A stretch of 64,000 nucleotides of DNA, taken from contig JAJZRF010000007.1 in assembly GCA_021847425.1 (NCBI GenBank), positions 1-64,000 of the forward strand. The letters are read 5' to 3'. Origin of the DNA: Deltaproteobacteria bacterium. GTDB taxonomy: Bacteria; Desulfobacterota; Desulfobulbia; Desulfobulbales; Desulfurivibrionaceae. A program made the translations under genes and the position numbers. Position 1 is the stretch's first letter; every line of letters starts with the position of its first letter. Of the stretch, positions 45,001 to 52,344 are shown in pieces. Under the pieces are notes generated by a model. That model was not told the DNA's origin. It saw only the letters and a program-made list of their open reading frames with translations, and searched no databases.

Positions 45001-45883
45001 GAAAAATATCTACGACCGCAAGGGCCCGACCTACCATTTGAGCTTCACCCCGGCCAAGACCGCACCCGAACTGCTGGCGAAAACCAACAAACCCAAGGTG
45101 GCCATCCTGCGCGACGAGGGCTCCAACTCCGACCGGGAGATGAGTTCGGCCTTTTACGCTGCGGGTTTTGAGCCCTGGGACGTGACCATGACCGACCTGC
45201 TGGCCGGGCGCATCACCCTGGACGGCTTCCGGGGGTTGGCCGCGGTGGGGGGATTTTCCTACGCCGATGTGCCCGAGTCCGCCAAGGGCTGGGCCGCCAC
45301 CATCCTGTTCAACGACCGGCTCAAGGCGATGTTCCAGGCCTTTTACGACCGGCCCGACACCTTTACCCTGGGCATCTGCAACGGCTGTCAGCTCTTCGGT
45401 CTGCTGGGGCTGGTGCCTTGGCAGGGGCGGCTCCCGGCGGAGCAGCAACCCCGCTTCATCCACAATCTTTCAGGCCGTTTCGAATCGCGCTGGGTCACGG
45501 TCAAGGTGCTCAAAAGCCCGGCCATGATGCTCAAGGGCATGGAGGATCTCACCTTCGGCATCCACGTGGACCATGGCGAAGGGTTCCTGCATTTCCCCGA
45601 CCCGGCCGTCAAGGCGCAGGTGTTGGCCGAGAACCTCGCCACCCTCGCCTATGTGGATGATGCGGGCCAGCCCACCGAGGCGTATCCCCTGAACCCCAAC
45701 GGCTCGCCCGGCGGCCTCACCGGTCTCTGCTCGCCCGATGGCCGTCATCTGGCCATGATGCCCCACCCGGAACGAGCCTTTTTGCCCTGGCAGTGCCACT
45801 GGCTGCCCGAGGAGATGAAGCAGCTTGAGGTCTCACCCTGGCTGAGGATGTTCCAGAATGCCTATGCGTGGTGCATGAAGTAG
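42083..45883 (+). CDS. purL: Phosphoribosylformylglycinamidine synthase, single-chain
   Basis: The 1266-residue enzyme makes FGAM from FGAR, ATP and glutamine in purine synthesis. The N-terminal half contains DLNNANSEHSRHGFF and TAETHNFPTGVAPFPGAETG of the synthetase domains. The C-terminal class I glutaminase has nucleophile C1099 (GICNGCQLFG) and H1228/E1230 (MMPHPERAF). This large form replaces the separate PurS-PurL-PurQ proteins of many bacteria. AGGA lies before the ATG. It is a single transcription unit. Confidence 0.97.
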   Translation: MGTTVRQLYRAIDGIREYCFNIESTTPLTATELDRLRLVLADGFLAATVTDTPNLVGDRVVELGPRLNFATAWSSNLVSICRAIGLDAVTRVERSRRFLVDAGDDLPTFVAASHDRMTECQYIAPLTTFETGVTPEPVYTIDLMSQGPDGLLAIPGISMDEWDRNFYYDYFVTKHKRNPTIVEIMDLNNANSEHSRHGFFRGRQIIDGEEQKSNLFQLVTDTLTAHPKGSVIAFKDNSSAVEGHKLTTLIPDEPGAPSRLSAQEVVYHVLLTAETHNFPTGVAPFPGAETGTGGRIRDVQGTGKGGFVMAGTAGYCVANLHIPGYDLPWENRYDCPDNLASALTIEIEASNGASDYGNKFGEPLVLGFTRSFDLRLDDGERWGFLKPIMFTAGVGQIDARHTAKAKEEKGMLIVQVGGPAYRVGFGGGAASSMLQGENVSELDFDAVQRGDAEMEQKMNRVIRACNEMGDKTLIDVIHDQGAGGPANVLKELVEKSGGRIEIRNIRVGDPTMSVLEIYVAEYQERNGFLIRPENIEKFQGICAREKVACEVLGEVTGDLRFVVHDAQDGSTPVDIELNELLGNVPVKTFSDNRRQPGLKPLAVQDLSVKEALHNVLRLVSVGSKRFLTNKVDRAVTGLIVRQQCCGPLQLPVSDVAVLAQSHFAKSGVATAIGEQPIKMLVNPAAGARMAVGEALTNLVWAKVVELEQVKCSANWMWAPKLEGEGAAMYDAALAMREAMIGVGIAVDGGKDSLSMATKVGKETVKSPRELVISVYGAVADITKVVSPDIKQPGSALLFVDLSEGRNRLGGTALAQTLGKLGNESPDMDNPGLVKKGFCAVQELIDQGLVAAGHDRSDGGLVTTVLEMAFSGNCGLDLAMTGTASAIEALFSEELGLVLECAADQEQAVQEILAKYGVPVVLLGTTTPAKEIRISYNGAMVLIEDMRVLRQWWEETSYQLERLQIKPSCADEEKKNIYDRKGPTYHLSFTPAKTAPELLAKTNKPKVAILRDEGSNSDREMSSAFYAAGFEPWDVTMTDLLAGRITLDGFRGLAAVGGFSYADVPESAKGWAATILFNDRLKAMFQAFYDRPDTFTLGICNGCQLFGLLGLVPWQGRLPAEQQPRFIHNLSGRFESRWVTVKVLKSPAMMLKGMEDLTFGIHVDHGEGFLHFPDPAVKAQVLAENLATLAYVDDAGQPTEAYPLNPNGSPGGLTGLCSPDGRHLAMMPHPERAFLPWQCHWLPEEMKQLEVSPWLRMFQNAYAWCMK

Positions 45884-46040
45884 CTCTGAAAAGCGATTGG
45901 CCCGGATGGCTCAAGGTCTCTGTTAGCGGGGTTACGATTGCAAAGAAACCAACAAACTGTTATATGTTTGTGCGATTGAGGGAGCTTGTAGCCTGTTGGG
46001 GAAAGCGATTTCGTATAATCATTTTTGATGAGACCAGATT

Positions 46041-46373
46041 ATGATGAAACGGGTGGGAATTTTGGCGTTTTGCGTGATTTCCAGTATCTCTGCTTCGGCA
46101 TTTGCTGATGGCGTGGATGGCAATGCAGTACTTGGCGGCGCCCTCGGTGGTGCTGCCGGGGCTGCGGTCGGTTCCGCCATCGGCGGGCGTGACGGCGCCA
46201 TGGTCGGCGCCGGTTTAGGCGGTGTGGCCGGGGTGGCGGTTGCTACCTCTGGGAGGAAAGCGCCGGTAAGAACCAGGGAAAGAGTGGTGTATGTCCATGA
46301 AAGGGAACACCATGATAATGGTCGTCATCTGGGCCACTACAAGCATCGCAGGGACCATGGGCATGATGACTGA
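46041..46373 (+). CDS. Glycine-zipper envelope protein
   Basis: This 110-residue protein has a signal peptide (MMKRVGILAFCVISSISASA) and an alternating glycine/alanine zipper (GNAVLGGALGGAAGAAVGSA and GGRDGAMVGAGLGGVAG) able to form a membrane hairpin. A His/Arg-rich tail (EREHHDNGRHLGHYKHRRDH) could bind metal or polyanions. Glycine-zipper proteins of this size occur in the outer membrane or periplasm, often stress-linked. It is a single gene with its own terminator. The exact role is unknown. Confidence 0.75.
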   Translation: MMKRVGILAFCVISSISASAFADGVDGNAVLGGALGGAAGAAVGSAIGGRDGAMVGAGLGGVAGVAVATSGRKAPVRTRERVVYVHEREHHDNGRHLGHYKHRRDHGHDD

Positions 46374-46402
46374 TCGGCTATAGTCGGGAAATGTCGGCAT
46401 AT

Positions 46403-46437
46403 AAAAAAAGGCATCTTTTTGAGATACCCTTTTTTTA
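46403..46437 (+). terminator. Terminator after the glycine-zipper gene
   Basis: AAAAAAAGG-ATCT and AGAT-CC-TTTTTTT pair around TTTTG, followed by a T-run. It is also suitable for the convergent minus-strand gene ending at 46482. Confidence 0.75.
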
Positions 46438-46481
46438 TGGAGTGGCCGGAAGAATAGCAAGCACGGGTGTCTAGTCAGCGG

Positions 46482-47528
46482 CTACAGGCCAAACAGCGTC
46501 CGCTGGCGCGGGTCAACCCCGTTATCCTGTCCTTGGTTCGAGGGGGATGCGCCATCATCGGTCCGATGCCCTTTGACAAAGAGAAAACGCTCCAGATTGC
46601 GCTGAAACTCCGTCCATTGATACCCTTCGCCCTTTGCCTGTCTGGCCAAGCGATCCAGGTAGTTGATCTTGGCATCGAGATCGTCCAGAAAGTTTAAGGC
46701 AAAGGCCTCCTGCATCATGGGCAGGGAGGGGGAGCCGAACTCATACCGGCCGTGATGGCTCAGAATAAGGTGCTTGAGCCGGTCGCCAAGATCTTCCGGG
46801 AACCCGGAGATTTCATTGATTTTTTCCTGAATCATCTCGATCCCCAGAACCATGTGCCCCACCAGCCGGCCCCGGTCCGAGTATTCAAAGGGGAAGGAGT
46901 CGAAATTGAACTCCTTGAGCTTGCCGATGTCGTGGAGGAGTGCCCCGGCCACGAGCAGGGAGCGGTCCAGGCCCGGGTAGAGGGCGCTGACGCTGTCTGC
47001 CAGCCGGGCCACAGCCAGGGTGTGTTCCAGCAACCCGCCCACATAGGCATGGTGCATCGCCTTGGCTGCGGGCGCTTTTTTTATGGCGGCCATGAGCTTG
47101 CGTTCTCCGAACAGGGAGAGGAGCAGCTCCTTTAAAAATGGATTCTCCACGCTGCCAGCCAGTTTGACCAGTTCCTTGGCCATGAGGGTGACGTTGCCCT
47201 GGGTGGAGGGGACAAACAGGGCCAGATCAACCTCGCTGTCTGCAGTCCGGCTGAGGGAATCGATCCGGAGCTGGAGGATGCCTCGGTAGGCCTGGGCCTG
47301 ACCGCTAACACGAACAATGGCCCCGGCCGGACATTCGTCCATGAGCTGCTCGGCATTTTCCCAGACCCGGCCCGAGATCTCGCCGGTGGCGTCCATCAGA
47401 ACCAGGCTCAGATAGGGCTTGCCCGCCTTGGTTTCGCCCCGGCTCATTTCCCGGACCAGAAAAAGGTCGTGGATTGGCTGGCCGTCGGTGATTTCTTTTA
47501 TCTGGATGGTTTTTTTTGCTGTTGTCAT
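46482..47528 (-). CDS. YhaM-type 3'-5' exoribonuclease (OB fold plus HD domain)
   Basis: The 348-residue protein has an N-terminal OB-fold nucleic-acid-binding domain (DLFLVREMSRGETKAGKPYL) and an HD domain (HHAYVGGLLEHTLAVARLAD, ALLHDIGKLKEF, LILSHHGRYEFGSP). This combination is YhaM/CBF1, a manganese-dependent 3'-5' exonuclease of RNA and single-stranded DNA. The C-terminal tail (PSNQGQDNGVDPRQRTLFGL) is an extension. It is alone on the minus strand upstream of a terminator. Confidence 0.88.
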   Translation of the reverse strand: MTTAKKTIQIKEITDGQPIHDLFLVREMSRGETKAGKPYLSLVLMDATGEISGRVWENAEQLMDECPAGAIVRVSGQAQAYRGILQLRIDSLSRTADSEVDLALFVPSTQGNVTLMAKELVKLAGSVENPFLKELLLSLFGERKLMAAIKKAPAAKAMHHAYVGGLLEHTLAVARLADSVSALYPGLDRSLLVAGALLHDIGKLKEFNFDSFPFEYSDRGRLVGHMVLGIEMIQEKINEISGFPEDLGDRLKHLILSHHGRYEFGSPSLPMMQEAFALNFLDDLDAKINYLDRLARQAKGEGYQWTEFQRNLERFLFVKGHRTDDGASPSNQGQDNGVDPRQRTLFGL

Positions 47529-47579
47529 GGAGTCATTGAATCAGGAGCAGCTATTGAAGGGTAAGGGGTAATTGCTTGT

Positions 47580-47981
47580 TTACAGGCGGGCGTCAATTTT
47601 CTGGTTTAATTGCTTCCATGAGAGAATTTTTTCGTCAGCCGTCATGAGCGTGGCTTCACTCTCAATGGCTGTGGCAACAATCATGCGGTCGGCGGGATCA
47701 CCGTGAAACAAGGGCGACTGGCCTGCATGAATCGCCGTTGTGCCGCGCAGAGGGATTTCAAGCAACCCGGCTTGCAGCAGCTCAAAGCGCCAGTCTGCAA
47801 GTTCCGTCTGCATGGTCAACCGCTTTTTTTCAATCAGCATGGCAACCTCCCAAAAACTGATGGTCGCTACGCCAAGCTGGCTGTTTGCCAGGGATTCGTT
47901 GATGGTTTGCAGCGCGGTTTTTCCCAGTCGCGGGTTCCCTTCGTCCAGCCAGACAAGAACATGGGTGTCAAGAAGCAGCAT
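47580..47981 (-). CDS. PIN-domain toxin (VapC-like)
   Basis: The 133-residue PIN ribonuclease begins MLLLDTHVLVWLDEGN with the first acidic residue, and has E in ISFWEVAML and D residues in GDPADRMIVATAIE and LMTADEKIL, the usual quartet of metal-binding acids. It follows a Phd-type antitoxin with the stop and start overlapping by one base (TAATG), as in Phd-PIN modules. The target RNA cannot be predicted. Confidence 0.88.
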   Translation of the reverse strand: MLLLDTHVLVWLDEGNPRLGKTALQTINESLANSQLGVATISFWEVAMLIEKKRLTMQTELADWRFELLQAGLLEIPLRGTTAIHAGQSPLFHGDPADRMIVATAIESEATLMTADEKILSWKQLNQKIDARL

Positions 47982-48205
47982 TATTCCGCATCCCAGGCAA
48001 TATCCAGCGGAGCAATCAGATCATCCTTGCTTACTATTTTCCCTTTATGCAGCCCAAAGAGTGTTGTCGGCGGGGTCCGGTACGGCTTCAGGATGGAGAC
48101 AGGTTTCCCATTCTTGGTAATCACGATTTCTTCGCCCGTCTGGTTCACTTCATCCATGAAATGCAAGCATTTTGCCTTGAATTCCGAAGCCTTGACTGTT
48201 TGCAT
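47981..48205 (-). CDS. Phd/YefM-type antitoxin
   Basis: The 74-residue protein starts MQTVKASEFKAKCLHFMDEV and has EEIVITKNGKPVSILKPYR, the Phd/YefM DNA-binding fold. The C-terminal segment (LIAPLDIAWDAE) would bind the PIN toxin. GAAGGAG precedes the ATG. It probably represses the promoter at 48241-48269. Confidence 0.88.
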   Translation of the reverse strand: MQTVKASEFKAKCLHFMDEVNQTGEEIVITKNGKPVSILKPYRTPPTTLFGLHKGKIVSKDDLIAPLDIAWDAE

Positions 48206-48237
48206 GTTTTTCTCCTTCCCTTGTTCTGGTGGATATT

Positions 48238-48296
48238 ATGACTATAGTCATCACCATGGTCATATGCAAGGTTTTTGTGGGATATTGTGACTACAC
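48238..48296 (-). promoter_or_regulatory. Promoter and operator of the Phd/PIN module
   Basis: On the minus strand -35 TTGCAT (48269-48264) and -10 TATAGT (48246-48241) are 17 bases apart. The -10 lies inside the perfect palindrome ATGACTATAGTCAT (48238-48251). A related direct copy GGATATTGTGACTACAC occurs at 48279-48296 beside GGATATTATGACTATAG at 48232-48248, giving two operator-like sites. These are visible directly; repressor identity is inferred. Confidence 0.65.
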
Positions 48297-48415
48297 AAAC
48301 AGGGGGATACTTCTATTTTCTCTAAGGACAGAGATGATGGGTGTCACCTGGAGCCATACGTCACTGGTGCTCGTCCTGATGGTCGGATACAGAAGCAAAG
48401 TCTATGGCGGGCATT

Positions 48416-48490
48416 ATTTTCGCTCTGTTTCCACTGCGTGTCGGCGAATCGCCTCAAGCACCGTAACCGCTTTTTCAATGGCAGATATAT
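48416..48490 (-). pseudogene. Fragment of a paralogue of the TPR-like gene at 49850
   Basis: On the minus strand just after the DUF4143 stop, one frame reads SSFDISAIEKAVTVLEAIRR then HAVETERK and a stop. It matches ITAFERAVTALEAIRRYEAR in the protein at 49850-50683 at most positions. The DNA is also alike (about 84% over 37 bases at 48441-48478 versus 50011-50048). No start or remainder of the gene is present, so it is a decayed or transferred 3' remnant. The remaining bases to 48300 show nothing recognisable. Confidence 0.5.
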
Positions 48491-49659
48491 CAAAGCTGCT
48501 CCGCCAGGATAGAGATATTCCGCCACGGGATCACGTTGACCCGCGTCCTTTGCTGGCTGTCATCTCCTGCATAGACAAGGTGGGCGGGCCCTGAGCTGCC
48601 GGCAGCAAGTTGAAGCCACTTGTCCAGGCCGGTAAAGTAATCGGCGGTAACCGTTCGTCCGGATTTAACCTCTATGGGAAGCAGACGTTCCCCCTGTTCG
48701 GCCAGTACGTCAACCTCATTGCCCGTACTATCTCGCCAGAAATAAAGGTTCGGTTGCAGTCCGCGGTTTAATCTCCCCTTGATAAGCTCGGCCACGACCC
48801 AGGTTTCAAAGAGGGCTCCCCGCAAGGAATGAATCGTTATCTGACTTTGCTCCTGGATCCCCAACAGCCACGAAACAAGGCCGGTATCGAAAAAATAGAG
48901 CTTGGGCGATTTGATCAACCGTTTGTTGAAATTCCGGCAATGGGGGTGAAGCAAAAAGACAATGTAGCTTGCTTCGAGCACGGAGAGCCAGGCTTTCGCT
49001 GTATTATGGGTAATTCCGCAATCATTGGCCAGAGAGGAAAGATTAAGTAACTGCCCGGTTCTGGCCGCACACATGCGCAGAAACAGTTGAAAGCTCTTCA
49101 AATCCCGGACCTGAATCAACTGGTGGAGATCCCGTTCCACATAGGTGCTGACGTAACCGGGGTACCAGTCGGCCGGGGAAACCTCCCTGTCATAGAGGGG
49201 AGGGTAGGAACCGCTATAAATCGTTGTTTCCAGCTCGGCATGGCTCCGTCCCGCATCAAGGAGTTCGCCGTGGCTGAATGGCAGCAATTGCACCATGCCG
49301 ACCCGCCCCGCCAGGGATTGGGTGATTTTTGAACGAAGGCCGAACTGCTGAGAGCCGGTCAGAATATACAGCCCCATCCTCTGGTCCTGATCAACGATGG
49401 CCTGGATATAGGAGAATAGATCCGGACAGCGTTGGACCTCGTCAAGGATCGCACCGTCAGGATAGCGGCCCAGAAAGGCCCTTGGGTCAGTATCGGCAAA
49501 GGCGCGGGTATCGGGATCTTCCAAGGATACATAGGGCTTTTCGGGAAAAACCGCCTGTGCCAAGGTTGTTTTTCCCGATTGACGCGGGCCGGTAATGGCC
49601 AAAACGGGAAATCCCTTGCACAACCGAAGAACGGTGTCGATCGCCTTTCTTTTGATCAT
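48490..49659 (-). CDS. AAA+ ATPase with DUF4143 (AAA_14 family)
   Basis: The 389-residue protein has Walker A GPRQSGKTTLA (24-34), Walker B GAILDEVQRCPD (69-80), sensor segment LYILTGSQQFGL, and a C-terminal DUF4143 region with LSSLANDCGITHNTAKAWLS (a helix-turn-helix) and the nuclease-like EVDVLAEQGERLLPIEVKSG. The family is patchily distributed and often linked to mobile or defence regions; its function is not established. A perfect 38-base palindrome lies just before the start and is a good candidate for autoregulation by the helix-turn-helix. It is a single gene between the TA pair and the pilus ABC operon. Confidence 0.88.
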   Translation of the reverse strand: MIKRKAIDTVLRLCKGFPVLAITGPRQSGKTTLAQAVFPEKPYVSLEDPDTRAFADTDPRAFLGRYPDGAILDEVQRCPDLFSYIQAIVDQDQRMGLYILTGSQQFGLRSKITQSLAGRVGMVQLLPFSHGELLDAGRSHAELETTIYSGSYPPLYDREVSPADWYPGYVSTYVERDLHQLIQVRDLKSFQLFLRMCAARTGQLLNLSSLANDCGITHNTAKAWLSVLEASYIVFLLHPHCRNFNKRLIKSPKLYFFDTGLVSWLLGIQEQSQITIHSLRGALFETWVVAELIKGRLNRGLQPNLYFWRDSTGNEVDVLAEQGERLLPIEVKSGRTVTADYFTGLDKWLQLAAGSSGPAHLVYAGDDSQQRTRVNVIPWRNISILAEQL

Positions 49660-49674
49660 GGTGGTATGGTAGCA

Positions 49675-49712
49675 GCTATTTTGTAAATTGGCAATTCAAT
49701 TTACAAAATAGC
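49675..49712. promoter_or_regulatory. 38-base perfect palindrome upstream of the DUF4143 ATPase
   Basis: GCTATTTTGTAAATTG (49675-49690) and CAATTTACAAAATAGC (49697-49712) form perfect 16-base arms around a 6-base spacer. It ends 16 bases before the start codon at 49659. On the minus strand TTGTAA-17-CAAAAT inside it could serve as promoter elements, so a protein bound here would block transcription. Confidence 0.7.
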
Positions 49713-49849
49713 AAAGCTCAGCGGGAAAGCCGGGTGGGGAGCGTGCAATAGAGAAATCGTGGCGCACTCGAAAAAAAGGAAAAATGTCACAGGATCGCAC
49801 AGAAAATCAACAAGTTACCAACAAATAAGAGGTATCCAGAATGGCGAGG

Positions 49850-50683
49850 TCATCGGCGCGGGGTTGCCTTCTTCGCAACGCGCACAACCTCAAGATGGGG
49901 CGGCTTCCATTCAAGCCTGAAAATTGGCCCGACATCGGGAATCGCAGGCAGATAGTCCGGGACGAGATCGGCCAATGCGGCAGGGGGCGCCCCTTTCCTT
50001 GCTTCGTAACGGCGGATGGCCTCAAGCGCCGTCACCGCCCTTTCAAACGCGGTGATCTCCCTGGCATACCGTTTTTTGACCTGCTCATCTTTTTCGGAGG
50101 CATACATGCCCCGCAACCCGATCAGCGCGGCATAAATATCTCCGCCCTCGGCCGAGAGGAGGTTTGCAAGGTGTTCCAAAATGGGGGGGCCATTGGGCTT
50201 TGCTGCGGCAAGGTGAAAGAGCCGTGCCGCTTCCAAGGGTTCGCCAAGGTAGTACATATCGTTGAAGCCGGCAAAAAACGGCAGGACAAAGTTGTCCGGC
50301 AGGGCGGCCATTCCTTGGGCAAGTACGCTGTTTGCGTAACGGGCGTAGTCCTTGTTGATATAGGGCAGAATTGCCTGGCAAAGAAAATAGGTGTCGATGA
50401 ACTGCGGATGCAAGGTAGCGGCGGCGGTAAAGTAGTGGGCAAGGGGGTCTGCATATTCCAAGGGATCGCGGCCTGGTTTGACTCCGCCATAAAAAACGCT
50501 TGCCTTGATAAACAGCATTTCGCCGCCCAGTTGGTGGAGATACCCCAAGGCGATTTTCTGGATTACCGGGGGCAAGGGTGGGGAGAGTTGCTGGCTGCTT
50601 TCGGAAAAACGACCCTCCTGGAGAGAAAAGAGCGCCCCATACAAGAAAAGCAGGAGAAAAAAGAGGGGCAACCTGGCGCTCAT
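49850..50683 (-). CDS. TPR-like membrane-anchored protein of the pilus-linked ABC operon
   Basis: The 277-residue protein has an N-terminal hydrophobic anchor (about 5-22, LPLFFLLLFLYGALFSL) and a helical, TPR-like body (HYFTAAATLHPQFIDTYFLC, ARLFHLAAAKPNGPPILEHL). It ends in a small Pro-rich domain (PPAALADLVPDYLPAIPDVG). It is translationally coupled to the permease gene (ATGA overlap). By position it is the third component of the ABC system downstream of pilA, comparable to PilG in Myxococcus, but this is inference from synteny. A 3' fragment of a paralogue lies at 48416-48490. Confidence 0.75.
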   Translation of the reverse strand: MSARLPLFFLLLFLYGALFSLQEGRFSESSQQLSPPLPPVIQKIALGYLHQLGGEMLFIKASVFYGGVKPGRDPLEYADPLAHYFTAAATLHPQFIDTYFLCQAILPYINKDYARYANSVLAQGMAALPDNFVLPFFAGFNDMYYLGEPLEAARLFHLAAAKPNGPPILEHLANLLSAEGGDIYAALIGLRGMYASEKDEQVKKRYAREITAFERAVTALEAIRRYEARKGAPPAALADLVPDYLPAIPDVGPIFRLEWKPPHLEVVRVAKKATPRR

Positions 50684-51507
50684 TGCAGATCCCGGCGCTG
50701 GTAGACAAGGCAGGCAAGCCAGAGAAAAAGGCCGACATAGGAGATGGTCAGGCCAAAATTGATCAACATGAGCGAGAGATCCGGCAACGGGACCGATGAG
50801 GCGATCATGTTCTTGAAGTCCAGCCGGTCAAAATCCGGGAAAACAGCGGTCAGCCACCGCAGCATGTTTTCCAAGCCCTGTTGCGCTCCTTCTCGGGCGG
50901 CTCGTTGACCCACGGCCTCCCGCACCACCGGCAACCCGGAGCAGATGGCGTAAAAGGACAGAGAGATGAGCAGTACCGGAAAGCTGCCGCGCACCAGGCC
51001 GGAGAACAGGAGGATGACGGAAAGCAGCATCAGCTCCATGGCAACAAGGCCGAACCAGGCTAAAAGATACGGGAACATATTGAACTGGCTGAAGTACACT
51101 GGCGCTACCAGCTGTTTGATGATCAGCAGGGCGCCCAACCCCAGCCCGCACAGGAGCAGATTCAGCAACAGGAGAAGGCCGGCAAGGCCGGAGAAGATGC
51201 CGAGGACATATTCGCCTCGCGAAATCGGCCGGGCCAGTAGGGAATAGATGACCTTTCGTTCCTCATCCAGGGCAATGACCTGCACCGCATGAAAAAAAAG
51301 AAAGATACAGCCCGAAAGCCACGCCAGGGAGAGGATGAAGTCCCCGGAGGCTCGGCCGATATCCCTGGGGATAAAATCAAAGAACAGGAGTGCCCCTGCC
51401 TGGGCTGCCACGGAAAGGACGATAAGGCCCAGGAGTGCATGACGGCGTAGGCCGTCGATGAGAACGAGGCGGGCAATTGCTGCAATGCGTTTGAGAGATT
51501 TAGTCAT
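50680..51507 (-). CDS. ABC-2 type permease, PilI-like
   Basis: The 275-residue integral membrane protein has six hydrophobic segments (about 25-45, 60-80, 107-130, 145-170, 175-195, 250-268) and the ABC-2 layout with a long loop before the last helix. It overlaps the ATPase gene by eight bases. With the ATPase and the TPR-like protein it forms an ABC complex encoded directly after pilA, the position of pilGHI in Myxococcus xanthus, where the complex is needed for pilus assembly. Substrate is unknown. Confidence 0.82.
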   Translation of the reverse strand: MTKSLKRIAAIARLVLIDGLRRHALLGLIVLSVAAQAGALLFFDFIPRDIGRASGDFILSLAWLSGCIFLFFHAVQVIALDEERKVIYSLLARPISRGEYVLGIFSGLAGLLLLLNLLLCGLGLGALLIIKQLVAPVYFSQFNMFPYLLAWFGLVAMELMLLSVILLFSGLVRGSFPVLLISLSFYAICSGLPVVREAVGQRAAREGAQQGLENMLRWLTAVFPDFDRLDFKNMIASSVPLPDLSLMLINFGLTISYVGLFLWLACLVYQRRDLQ

Positions 51508-52243
51508 TTTCGGTCACCTGCTGTACCAGGCTGAGATATCCCTCCACAAAGGTGGGGCATCCCTGCTTTTCCGCCAGGGCTTGGGGCTGGCCTTCAAAGA
51601 TTTTTTTCCCCTTGTGCAGCACAAGCACGTTGTCTACCAATCGGTCCACATCTTCCAGGATATGAGAGCAGAACAGAATGGTTCTTCCCTGGTCCTTCAG
51701 CTCGCCGATGAGCGCAAGAATATCGGCCCGGCCGATTGGGTCCAGGCCGCTCATGGGCTCATCCAAGATCAGCAGCTCCGGGTCATTGAGCAGGGCGATG
51801 GCGAAGTTGGCCCGTTGCTGCATGCCCTTGGAGTAGTTGCGCAGCGGTCGTTTGCGGGCATCCCAGAGGCCTAGACGCCGGAGCCATTTTTCAGAGGCGG
51901 TATGGACCTCCTGTGGCTCCATACTACAGGTGCTGCCGGTAAAATGCAGCATGTCCAAGACAGTGAGGTTCGAGGGGAAATTGGCGGTTTCCGGCAGATA
52001 ACCGACCCTGCGGCGGATTTCTGGTTTTTTGGGAGATGATCCTAATATCGAAATGGAACCGGCATCAGGTCGAATGAAATCCATGAGCAGCTTGATACTG
52101 GTGGACTTGCCCGCGCCGTTGGCGCCGATGAGGCCGATAGTTTCACCTTTGTCCAAGGAGAAGGAAACATTGGTGAGGGCAGCATGGGCCTTGGATGTGA
52201 TTTCTTGTGCGTATGTTTTTGAAACATTATCAAATCTAATCAT
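51500..52243 (-). CDS. ABC transporter ATPase, PilH-like
   Basis: The 247-residue ATPase has Walker A GANGAGKST (about 40-48), signature NYSKGMQQRANFA and Walker B LLILDEPMSGLDPIGR, and ends shortly after the switch histidine (FCSHILEDVDRL). It starts 101 bases after the pilA stop with the pilA terminator between, so part of its expression probably comes from read-through of the strong pilA promoter. Context argues for a PilH-type role in pilus biogenesis; sequence alone only shows an ABC-2 ATPase. Confidence 0.88.
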   Translation of the reverse strand: MIRFDNVSKTYAQEITSKAHAALTNVSFSLDKGETIGLIGANGAGKSTSIKLLMDFIRPDAGSISILGSSPKKPEIRRRVGYLPETANFPSNLTVLDMLHFTGSTCSMEPQEVHTASEKWLRRLGLWDARKRPLRNYSKGMQQRANFAIALLNDPELLILDEPMSGLDPIGRADILALIGELKDQGRTILFCSHILEDVDRLVDNVLVLHKGKKIFEGQPQALAEKQGCPTFVEGYLSLVQQVTEND

Positions 52244-52278
52244 ATGGGAAAGTTACAAGGCGAGCAATAAAAGTCAAA

Positions 52279-52318
52279 TAAAAAAAAGGCGTTGTCCCTT
52301 TTATGGGGCAACGCCTTT
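52279..52318 (-). terminator. Intrinsic terminator after pilA
   Basis: On the minus strand AAAGGCGTTGCCCC pairs with GGGACAACGCCTTT around a short loop and is followed by a run of T residues. It lies between pilA and the ABC operon. Confidence 0.92.
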
Positions 52319-52344
52319 CATGTGTCATGTTGCTTGTGAAAAGA

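Noticed and set aside
48344-48526. 60-codon minus-strand frame at the 3' end of the DUF4143 gene
   Set aside because: Its frame is not the one with similarity to the TPR-like protein and it mostly overlaps the ATPase gene.
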